A stretch of 64,000 bases of DNA from Megaustenia siamemsis (Eukaryota; Mollusca; Gastropoda; Stylommatophora; Ariophantidae). Below are positions 46,901 through 59,473 of this stretch, one piece after another. The translations under genes were made by a program, and so were the position numbers. Each line of letters opens with the position of its first letter. Within the stretch, counting starts at the first letter, position 1. The stretch lies in contig JAVIAB010000073.1 of the NCBI GenBank assembly GCA_032433765.1, positions 67,908,087 to 67,972,086 of the forward strand, read 5' to 3'. Under the pieces are notes generated by a model. That model was not told the origin of the DNA and did not search any database. It saw nothing but the letters and a program-made list of their open reading frames with translations.

Positions 46901-48933
46901 TATTTTATGGTAAGACACAATATCTGTGCCTTTTGGTCCAACCCATACGTTTTCATCATGGGTAAGTTTTTTATTGCTTAAAAATTATTTTGTGAATTTT
47001 TATTTCAAATCTTTTTATTTTTGAGCCTACAGTGTTTTTCATGCCATTAAATCTATTAGAGTTCTGGCTAGTTGTGCCAGACTCTAGAAAACTCTGAATA
47101 GAGTTGTCCTTCAATGTTGATGTCCACAACTTTGTCAAGCTCTATAACGTCTAGAGCAGAAGTCGAGGAGACGTGTTCTGTCTGGCTAGATCAGGCCTTA
47201 CATCACAGCAGACAGAACGATAACACCAAGCCTCAGTTTTAAACAGATACACCAACTCTGCATCTAGACATCAATATAAAAGCAATCACTATATCAGAAA
47301 TTGAATTAGCAGTGAAACACATGGCTAATAATAAAGTCTCTGGTGTAGATAAAAAAATAACCCCAGAAATGCTGAAAGCATTTAATACTCAAAACCTTTT
47401 CCACCTAAGAAAGTTATTTAATAAAATTTGGGATAAAGAAAAAGTTCCTACAATCTGGAAGAAAGGAATCATTATCAAACTACCTAAAAATGACAATCTT
47501 AAAGATTGCAATAACTGGAGAGGAATTATGCTTTTATCAGCTGCCGCCACGGTTTTCTGTAGCATCATGCTGAACAGAATAAAAGATGCTACAGATATTA
47601 TGCATGAAGAACAGGCAGAGTCAGAAAGGGTAGAAGCTGTCTTGACCAAATATTCTCTCTAAGGATAATACTAGAAGAACATACAGAAAAATAACAACCA
47701 TTAATCTGCAATTTCATTGATTTTAAAAAAGCATTTAACAGCATACATAGATTGTCCTTGTGGATTATCTTGAAACATTATAAAATACCACCAAAAATTA
47801 CCAACATTATAAAAGACATAAATAAAAGCTATACTTGTGCAGTTCGCACAGAGGAGGGAATGAGTGATTGGTTTTGAAATGAAACAGGAGTCAAACAGGG
47901 ATGATTACTATCACCATTGCTATTTGGAATTACCATTGATTACATAATGAGTAAATGTTGCAAAGGCAATAATGGCATGACAAGAATTACTTGGAAGATC
48001 TAGATTTTGCAGAAGATGCAGTGCTCCTAAGTGACAATATCAACAAGATGCAAGATATCACAGATACCTTATCATCCATGGCCAAAATAAAATACTTTAA
48101 ATCAACATATAAAACAAAAATAATAAAAAATAACAATATTCCAGAGGGGAATATATATCTCAATCGCCAGGCATTGGAAAGAATAGTCCTGGTAGTAATA
48201 TAGATCAAGAAGGTGGAACAAAGAAAGAGATCAGAATCAGGATAGCAAAAGCAGCAACAAATTTTAAAAACCTGGACAAAATATGGTAATCAAAAATACT
48301 AACCTAGCTTAGAAAACCATGGGGTTAAGGCAAAGAAATGCAAATGAATGCATAAAATTGCGAAGCTGCAGTAAAGCTGAATGTGAGGGAAAATTGAAAA
48401 AAAATAGAAAAAATAGTATGTTAGAAGCTTTACGTAATTAGTAGACGACACAGATTTGAACGACGTTTCGGCCCAATAGGCCTTCAGCAGGAACAAACAA
48501 AAAACACACACACAGATATGTAAGTAAATAAAACTAATCCTATGTAGCTAACCAGTAACGAAACATCCAAAACAAAAATAACCGAAATTGGTTAAAGAAA
48601 ATAAAAGTGACTTCCCTGTGTCCTGTATCCCGGACAGTGGTCAGAATAAAAAGGAAATGGAGATGAGTGTGGCTGTAATTATACCAGCCTAGGTCAGGTG
48701 AAGGGTTCTAAAAATGCATGAGTGAGGGGAACGCTGTCTAGGTTAACTCAACTGCAAAGACACTGAAAATGTATGAAAGTATTTAAGGGCCCATAAAACC
48801 ATGTATACACACACCCAGATGTGTATATACATATGTGCACGTACAAACAGACATGCACATACCTGTACATATCAACACCCACATACATACATACACCTAC
48901 ACATATAAGCATATCAACAAGCACACACATACA

Positions 48934-48969
<36 letters not shown>

Positions 48970-51900
48970 AATGCCCATACATATGAACACATACATGCAT
49001 GTGCACATCTATACAGGGATAATCGTGTATGTGCAGAAATGTGCGCATAATGCACACAGAACCAGAGGAGTGTATACCGGGGTCAGTGTGCAAACACAAA
49101 GGAGAAAGAATAGAACAGTAGACTAACAGGTACTCAAAAGGCGGAAAGAGTGAGATGTCTGAGAGTGGGGTACAATAAAAACATATGAGGGGTAAGTAGC
49201 ACAGAAAAGAGGTGTATAGGAGAACACCGAAGTGTCTCAATGGGGACTAGTGGAGGAAAACTATGAATAGCATGGCATAGTAGAAGGACCAAAGTGCCCA
49301 AACATGGGCAGAAGAGAAGGCTATGCAAAAGGGAAGGAGTAACCGAAAGGAAACTATGTGTATGAGTGTGATACATTCATGCCTCGTGGGGTCAGCGAAC
49401 CATACTGGACTATGAGGCGATTTTCCAAAGTAAATCGGCTGTGGTCGCCAGAGTGACAAAGGACAATGTCAGTGACATGGATGTCGTCTTTGCCCTTATG
49501 ATCTGGGGAGTTGAAATGGGAAGACACTGGAGTGCCAGTATTCTGTTGGACATCTCGTAGATGTTCACAAAATCTTTCCGCTAATCTTCTCCCTGATTCA
49601 CCAATATAGGTCATGTGGCATCGTTGGCATATGATGGCATAAATGATGTTACAGGCCACACATGTGAAGCCATGCTTGATCTCGAACCGTCCATTAGGGA
49701 ATAAGACCGAGTCAGTAGGGAGCACATAGGCACAGGTGATACAGTTCCGACCACAAGGGGCCATACCGAAGTGTTGAGGGTAGGGGCGGGGGAGATGGCT
49801 CCTAACCAGAATGTCTTCCAAGTTCCTGTCGCGCTTGACAGCAATCATCGGGAGATCACCAAAAAGTAGACGGGTAGTGAGATCAGAGAGGAGAATGGAA
49901 TGGTAGCGGTTGAGTATCTTCACAGCAGCTAAGTTGTGAGGATGATAGGTGAGGGTGAGTATAGTAGAAAAGAAAGAACACCAAACACCCTTAGAAAACC
50001 AAACTTAGAATATTCAACATAAACATCGTATTATCTCATAATAAAGAATAATCATGTTAAAACATAACTTAATATCTACAGCTAACGATGTTAATGGGGA
50101 CTCCACAGTCACCTCGTCCCATAGGGAGCGTCATGTGTTACAGGTGACACCCGATCGATATCAAGCTACTAGATAAAAAATAGACATTGGCAATAGGAAC
50201 TTGGAACATGAGATCAGCATTCCAAGTTGGCAAGCTAGAAAACATCAACCAAGAAATGAAGTGAATGAAATTGAACATATTGGGACTATGTGAAATGAGA
50301 TGGAAAGGAGCATGATTATTACAACGTGACACTGGAAATGTAATTTACTCTGGGGGAACCACACACGAAAGAGCAGTAGGCATCATGTTAGATAGAAAAA
50401 GAAGCAAAAACAGTGAAAGGATTTTGGCCAGTATCAGATAGAATTCTGCTAGTAAAATTGAGAGGTAGACCAATGGATATCAACATAATTCAAGCTTATG
50501 CACCAACAAGTAAAAGTGAAGAAGTCATTGACACTTTTTACAATGAGCTAGAGATGACCATGGAACAGTGTAAATCCCAAGAAATAACTATTATATTAGG
50601 GGATTTCATTGCAAAGGTAGGAACAGCTAAAGTGCAAAATGTAACTGGGGGACATGGTCTTGGGAGACGAATGACAGAGGGGATAGATTTGGCAAAGACA
50701 CATGAAATTATTATAGGTAACACCTGGTTCAAACAACACCCTAGGTGACTATGGACATGCCCATACAAATGCCCAGACAAAAAAGTACACAATCAAATTG
50801 ATTTTATACTGGTACAGAGAAGATTCAGGAATGGGCTAACATCTGTTAAAACAAGACCAGGAGCAGATTGCAATAATGACCATGTACCAGTAGTTGGAAA
50901 GATAAGAATAAAACTGCGGAAGACACAGAAATCCCCAAGAAATATAAAATTAGAACTAGATATGCTTAGAGTAGATAGACAGATGAGTGATAAGTACAAT
51001 ACGATAGTACAACATAGATATAATGCTATTGAGAAAATACAGGACATTGATGAACAGTGGGAAATGCTCAAACAATCGATTCAACAAACATCAAAAGAAG
51101 TAATACCAGTGACTAAAAGAATCAACAAGAAGAAATGGATGACAGAAGAAATATTAGAACTAATGGACAAAAGACGAAAACACAAGAAAGAAGAACGGAC
51201 TAAGCTGGAGCAGGTCCCGAAAATATAACAGTCTAAGAGATAAATGCATTAGGAGAGCTGGCAATACAAGTCATAACAAAACTACTCAATGACATATATA
51301 ACACTGGATACATACCTGAAGATCTACTAAAATCTATCTTTGTAGCCATACTGAAGAAGTCTGGTGCCACTGGTTGTGAGGACCATCGCACTATTAGTCT
51401 CATGAGCCATATGACTAAAATATTACTAAGAATCATCATGAGACGTGAAAGGAACAAAATAAAACCAGAAATAAGTGAGGAACAATGTGGATTTGTGGAA
51501 GGAACGGGCACCAATAATACAATATACATCTTAAGAACATTGATAGAAAGATCTATAGAGGTAAAGAAAGATCTATATATGTGCTTTATAGACTACACAA
51601 AAGCATTTGACAGAGTAAAGTATGTGGAAATAATCAATATGCTGGAGAAATTAAACATTGATAGCAAGGATTTGTGGATCGTAAAAAACGTGGCATTTGG
51701 CAGCAAACAGCAGCTATACGAATTAGCAACCAAAGAGGACATTTCCAATATATAAAACAAGGAGTCAGACAAGGCTGTGCTCTGTCGCCGGATTTGTTTT
51801 CACTTTACAGTGAGCATATTATGTGATCAATAGTAGACAAAAAAAGGAATTAAAGTCAACGGTCACAACATAAATAATTTGCGATAAGCGGATGACACAG

Positions 51901-54900
51901 TCTTAATAGCAGAGACTGAGAATGAACTACAAGAAATTATAAACATAATAGTAAAAGAAAGCAACGAAAAAGGTCTCAGTCTGAGTAGTAAGAAAACATA
52001 AGTAATGGTCATATCAAAGAAACAACCATTGCCATCATGCAGCATAAAAATAAACATGACAAATCTGAAACAAGTGCAATGCGTCAAATATTTGGGCACA
52101 ATAATAACATCAGATGGAAGATGCACCACAGAAATAAAAATTAGAACAGCTCAGGCCAAAATAGCATTTCAGAAAATGAAAAATATCTTATGCAACACAT
52201 CTATGTCAATAGAAGTGAGAAAGAGAGTTCATCGTTGCTTTATAGGACCAATTCTGACCTATGGAAGTGAATCATGGACAATAGACAAACAAATGAAAAG
52301 ACGATTAGGGGCCACAGCGATGGGATTTCTCAGAAGAATGTTGAAAGTTCCCTGGACAGCTAAAAAGACAAATGAAGAAATTCTGAAAGAGGACAACACA
52401 AAAAGGGAGCTCCTAAAAAACATCAGAAAGAAACAATCAACATTTTTTGGGTACATCATGAGAAGAAAGTTGGAATACTTGGTTACAACTGGCAAAATAA
52501 AAGCAAAGAGAGATCGTGGGTGACAAAGAGAGAAAATACTGGATAGCTTGGTGTCATGGCATGGAAAACAGTCAACAACAGAACTGATGCAATGCACTGT
52601 AGATAGAAGATTGTGGAAGTACATGATCACCTATGCCAACCGGTATGGCACATGATGATGATCATATTATCAACACTTACCTATGCATGTGAAAGTTGGA
52701 AAACAACAAAGGAGATTGATAGAAAACTTAACACTTTTGAAGATACATGCCTAAAAAAGATACTCTGTGTACAATGGAATGAATTCAAAACTAATATTGA
52801 GATAAGAGAAATGGCCATGCAACAATGATCCCATCTACAATTAGTATGAGAAATTGGACATATGTCGGACGTGTGCTGAGAAGAGACAACAGAATTCCAA
52901 AACAGGCTCTTCTGTGGGAAACATCAGGATACAGAAAAAGAAGAAGATCTAGAGAGACACTGAAAAGAACATTTATAAGAGAAGCAAAATTAGCTGGCAT
53001 AGACTCATTAGATATGTTTGAACATCTCGCCCAGAATAGAGAATGGTGGTGAAAAATACTACAAGTACTATGTGACATCTAATAGTACAGGAAGGATCAA
53101 GATCAAGTTTCTTTTGCAACCAAAGAGTATTTCAGCCTATATTTTAGTCAAAATGATTTTCAACCAGTTGTAACACAATATTTACAAATAATAAATACAA
53201 TGCACAATATTTTAGTGCCGTTTTAATCTTGCAGTGTTTTTTTTTTATCTACATTGTTTTCACATTAAATTTTTTATATAATTTCAGGTTTTTCTGTGAG
53301 ATTCCTATCTTAATAATCACAGGATTGTTCTCCATGCCATTGGGAATAATGCAGTTTGTACCAGTGTATCATTCATTGCATGATTCTCTTGGTATTCATT
53401 CAGAAGTCTGCGTGCTACTTTTCTTAACTCTTTATGGCATCATTGTTTGGAGTGCAGACAGAACTCCGTTTGAGTCTGCAAGACTTTCAGGCAGAAGTAA
53501 GTATAATAACAAATATGTCTACTTGATGCACACAACAGTATTACCATTCTTAATTTTTCTTCACATTTGCTTTTCTTCTTTTGCCTCTTTTGAGTGGATT
53601 ACGTTGTACTTTACAGTTCATATCTGTATATAACACGTATTTGTTTATGACTATTTCCCTGTTCATTATTCAGTCAGTGAGTCAAAAATATTGCTTTGTT
53701 TCCTCCAATAATAAAACAAATGAATGCTAACTCTCGCTATTTTTTTTTTACATGTGCACACACACATACATTTTTCACATCATGTATTTGGGTTTTTTAT
53801 TTTTGCTTAGTTGTCAAAATATCAACTAGAGCATAGATTTTAAAAAAGTGTGTCATGAGTTATCGAAACAAACGGCTAGGAAAGCTGCAGTTTCAAACAA
53901 ATGCTTGCTGATGAAAATTATACTGGAATGCAAAGTGCAAAGGACAGTGCAACACAATTCCCTAGTAAGTGAATGAGTAGACAAATCAAAATTTTTCAGT
54001 GAATGGTATATTCCCTAAAATGCTGTAAATTTTAATAATTTATTTCACAGTTAAAACTGTTGAAAGTTGTTGCTCTAGATTTTCTTTCAGAAACTAATTC
54101 AAATTATTCTACTTGTACTTAACTGTACTAAACTGAGACAAGAAGCAACAACAACAGGTATCAGCTCCCTTGCCAAGAAGTTTAAGAAGCTCGTCCAGAA
54201 TAGGGATGTACAAGATGCAATGTGTGTCCTTTACAAAGTCTGACACTTAGTAACAAACATTGTCAGACATGGAGAGTTTGGGATTTCTGCCCTCTGTCTT
54301 GTCTTTGACCTTGAAAGACAGTATAAATAGATAGATATACTAGCTAGTGAACTGAACTACAAAGGATAAGAAGTCTCAATCAATGGCTCCTAGATTTCTA
54401 TCTATCTATCTATTGACCTTTCGAGCCACAGCCGGCCCATAGGGCATAGACCCAGATACTCTTTCTCTTATCTAAATTTTTATTCTAGCAGTTTTCAATC
54501 CTTGTAGAGATCTTTTATGAAATCTCGCCATTTGTCTCTGTTCTGTGCAAGGAACTCTTATCTCATTGAGGGAGCCAATTCCTACTGCTCTTGCCTCTCT
54601 GATCAATGTTCTTTTCTGTGTCTCTCTGGGTAGGCCTCTTTTCCTCTTACCTGTTGTTTCCCACATGAGGGCTTGCTTTGTTATTCGGTTATTATCTCTT
54701 CTCATCACATGTCCAACATATGACCATCGTCTTTTCTTTATTACTGAAGATATTAGTGGTTGATTGGCGTTTTCTTTAATTTCCTCGTTTGTTTTGAGCT
54801 CGTTCCACGCTATATCAAGTATTATCTGTAGACATTTATTTTCGAATGCGTTCAACTTTGTTTCTATGTCTCTTGTTGTTTTCCAGCTTTCACATGCATA

Positions 54901-57900
54901 CGCAAGGGTTGATAGTACATTTGATTTGAATAGTCTAAGTTTTGTGTTTGTGCTGATTAGTTTTGATTTCCACAACTTTTCAAGGCTTCTGAAAGACATT
55001 GCTGCTTTAGCCATTCTGATTCTAATTTCTTTACTTGTATGAAGCACTTGTCAAGCATTCTTAAATAGGTACTAGATTTTTCTGAGAAAGTAGGCAGCCT
55101 GGCAAAATACAAACCACATCACCAAAAGTGTGTTGTTCATTGAAAAATATTGTTACCAACCCCAACAGGGTATCCCCACCCCTTTTAAATTAACACTAAA
55201 AGGCATTACAATACTTGAACTCTTATATATATGGACCTTTTTCGTCTTGTCAGACGGTCTGGTGGAGGCTATTGTGTATTTTTTTTGAGGTTTTGTTTTT
55301 GTCAAACAACTTCTCTCGTGGCTAATTCTACCAATGTTTGACAAACACTCGCAGTCACATAATGAACAAGTCAGGCTCGCTGATCCACAGGGTTTTCCAT
55401 CCTTTTTCATGAGTCTTTTCTCTTCTAAGTTTTGCCTTAGCACAATCTCAAATGATGTTATACCGTTCCTTATACAAGTTCTCCATGATGTGCGATTACT
55501 TGCCAGGTGTTCCCAGTCATTTTCACATATGGAGAAGTCTTTCAGAGATGATTTACAGATATCTCTATATTGTAATTTAAGTCTGCCGATTTGTCTTTTT
55601 CCGTGTATTAGTTCACAATATAGTACTTGCCTAGGAATGCGCTGTTCTTCCATTCGTTGGACATGCCTCAGCAATCTTAGTCTTCGACATTTGAGCATCG
55701 ACATGATTGTTGGTGTCTTAGCGCGTTGCAGGACAGTTAAGTTGGTTATTTTGTCCTGCCATTTGATGTGCATTTTTTTGAGGAAACATCGCATGTGGAG
55801 AGATTTAGTCTTTTTTTCTGGTTTGAGTATGTTGTCCAGGTTTCAGATCCATATAATAGTGTGCTAAGCACACAAGTTTGATATATTAAGAGTTTAGTCT
55901 TTAGTGTTAGTTTCGTGTTGTTCCAGGCCCATTCTGTGAGTTTGCCAAAGGTCATAGCTGCCTTATCAATTCGACTGTTTATTTCTTCATCAAGAGAGAT
56001 GGTTTGCGTAATTGTGGATCCAAGATATGTAAATTTCTGTACTGATTCTAGTGGACAATCTTTTTAGAGTAATTGATAGAGGTTTGATGTCGCCTTGACT
56101 TAGTATTACTGTCTTCTGAACATTAATTGACAGTGAAAAAAGGTTGCATGCTTTGTCCAGGTTGTTGATTAGGGATTGTAGGGTGGCTTCACTATGAGCG
56201 ACTAGGTCAGCATCGTCAGCAAATAAAAATTCTTTAAGTAGGGCAACATTTGTTTTGGTTTATGCTCTTAGTCATATTAAGTTGAACAGTGAGCCATCTG
56301 ATCTTGTGCGAATGTAAATATCTCCTGAGCTGTTGTAGAAGGCGTAATTTAGGAGGGCAGCAAAAAATATACCAAAAAGGGTGGGGCAAGGACACATCCC
56401 TGTTTCACTCCTTTGTTGACAAATTCTCTGATGAACTCCCATCAAAGTAGATTTTACCATTCATGTCTTCATGGAAGGACATGATCAACCTAAGTAATTT
56501 AGGAGTTGAAAACTTCTCCTCTTGTGTAAATTACACATTCACATCTAAGAGTGAATCAGTGAAGGTCACAAAATCATATTCTCTCTGTGGTTTTACTAAC
56601 TACAGGTCATGTGGCTTCTGTTGGATTGGAAATGATAACTTACCACCACTGTGTATCTATATGTTTGGAATTGGAGTCATCAATGATGGCCTAACATCAT
56701 CAAGTGCTATGACGATCATCATCTTCGGGAGGACGTGAACTCCCATGGTATATGGTGGATAGGCGGCAGGAACCATTGAAGGCTATGTCTGAAAAGTGTT
56801 CCTTGTTGCAGTTTCCTCATATTCCAAGTCCGGCTTGTTGCAGGAGCTACTGAGTTAAGTTCTCTGTGCACACCGTGAGCTGTGTGTCTCATCCGTTTTG
56901 ATCCTGCTTCGTATATCCCGCTTGTTTACGATGAGTGATGATATCATATGACAGGGAACAGTTGGCTGTGTTCACTTTCTGCGCGGTTTCGCCTTATGTC
57001 TTTTGGCGTGTGCTGAGACTGCTACGATGGGGACTACAGTTACCTTTCTTTGTTTGGGAGATGAGTTAGTAATTCTGATGATTCCACTGGCACGGGCGGT
57101 TGAGCAACTATGGATTTTAATTCGTTTGCTGTGATACCGAGGCCTTCCATAACCAATAACCAAAAATAACCAATTTAGGAGGGCAGCCTATACCTTCTAA
57201 CATCCTGTAAAGCCCATCTCTGTTTATTGAACTCTTATACTCGTATGAATAAGTTTAGTTCTAAAGCAAATTCTGAAAATTTGTTCAGGTCCCTCTGATT
57301 GTGTGACCCTAAGAAGCTATACTATTTTAAACTTAACATTATTTGTTTCAATAATTCTAATTCTCTAATAAATGATGTTTCAGGGCTCTTCAATGCTATA
57401 ACATTGTCAGTTCTTCTACATTATGGATTTTATGTGTATCTGGTATTCTGTGCCAAGCCACAGGAGATTGTTTCAATTGGTTATCATCAGCCTATTGGAA
57501 ACTGTAATGCTCCGGTTGATGTAAGGACTATATTTGGAAAGGCAAGTTAAATGTCCAGATAAAAGCTAATTTATAATAGATCATTTGTGTGGTAAGAACA
57601 AACTAAAGAACAGAAATCTAATTGTTTTCTAAACAAAATTATTAGAGGATGACAGTAAAGTCAGAGTTTTGGTAACTTTAGAAAGCGAAAAAGAAAAAAA
57701 ATATCACATTTGTTTGTTTTCCCTTGAGGCATATGTTTTGGTTTTAGAAATATTCATCCAGTACCACTAACATTTTATTTCTTGTAATATTGTGTCCATC
57801 TAACTTGCAGACATAATATTGTTTACATAGCAAATCTTAAGATGTGTATTATTTTGTTTGTATAGTTGTCAAATTTGTGCTATTATTACTTTTGACCATA

Positions 57901-58982
57901 ACACCATAGCAAGGTGATATTTGTCAGTAAGAGGTTTTGTAAATTATGATTAACTTATAAAAATATATGGGTAGATAAATTTTAATGAACATTATCACTA
58001 TGGATCCTATGTAAAAATTGGCCTCCTGCTTTTTTAGCTACTTAAAAGAGTCAACATCCTGTCAGCTGAAACTGAACATGTTTGGCCAAAAAGATGTATA
58101 GAAAGTAGCTTTGCTGCATCAGACAGTGTAGGCATGCAGCACATTCTTTTCAGGCCAAAATAAGAAAAAATAATATCATATTCTTCTGTCTGAAAAAATA
58201 AATCATTATAAAATTTAATTGATTGTATCAAGTTTCCTTTTTTTTGTTTTTGCTGTAGAAGTTTGGATCTGCAAGAAGTAACAATGCAGCATCCAAAATA
58301 GCAATAGTTTCTTTCCTATTTGTTGTATATAGCTGGAAGAAAGTATTAAAGAAAATGAATTGAATATCATGATCCAATGGTGTGAAGTATTTAACTATTC
58401 ACTTTGACACTGCAGCTTCTAGAGATGTTGGTACCAATGCTCTTCCTCATCATCATGTGCCATACCGGTTGGCGTCTTCATGTCCCTCCACAATCTTCTA
58501 TCTACAGTGCATCATATCAGTTCTGTTGTTGACTGTTTTCCATGCCATGACACCAAGCTATCCAGTATTTTCTCTCTTTGTCGCCCATGATCTCTCTTTA
58601 CTTTCAACAAATGTAAAGACGATTAGAGGCCACAGAGATGGGATTTCTCAGAAGAATGTTGAAAGTTCCCTGGATAGCTAAAAAGACCAATGAGGAAGTT
58701 CTCAAAGAGGCCAACACAATAAGGGAGCTATTAAAAAGCATAAGAATGAAGCAATCAACATTTTTCGGGCACATCATGAGAAGAGGAAAGTTGGAATACT
58801 TGGTTACAACTGGCAAATTAAAAGGAAAGAGAGATCGCGGACGACAAAGAGAGAAAATACTGGATAGCTTGGTGTCATGGCACAGAAAACAGTCAACAAC
58901 AGAACTGATACGATGCACTGTAGATAGAAGATTGTGGAGGGACATGATCACCTACGCCAACCAGTATGGCACATGATGATGA

Positions 58983-59063
<81 letters not shown>

Positions 59064-59384
59064 TGTATATATATATATATATACACATATATATATACAT
59101 ATAAATATATATTTCCTGTGTGTTACCGGGGCCTCATTATGAGAGAAGTAAAGAATAGTGACACTGTGACCTTCCAGGCATGTCGTAAGAGGCGACTAAG
59201 GAGGTTAATCGATGGCTTGACAAGCTGTCATTGTAAAAAGTATTGTTATGGAAACATCGCCATATATTTTAGAGCAGTGATCTGTGCAATATGTGCCACT
59301 TTGGCGCGCAAGGTTTCTGTTTTTGAGATTGTGGTTCTGCCCTATGTGCCATCTTCGGCTCGAAAGGACAATAGATAGATAGAT

Positions 59385-59473
<89 letters not shown>

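Noticed and set aside
53229..53633. Single-exon reading of the frame through exon 6
   Set aside because: A GTAAGT donor after SGR and in-frame continuation in exon 7 fit the protein better; the sequence past the donor loses similarity.
55334..55867. Plus-strand 177-codon open frame
   Set aside because: It is the antisense of the LINE family E C-terminus, which has clear RT-tail and zinc-finger motifs on the minus strand.
58248..58364. Exon-like stretch after a T tract (KFGSARSNNAASK then IAIVSFLFVVYSWKKV) as an alternative last exon
   Set aside because: It has an acceptor-like tttttgctgtag and a stop soon after, so it could be an alternative terminal exon from exon 7. The joined C-terminus looks less conserved than exon 8, and I cannot support it without transcripts.
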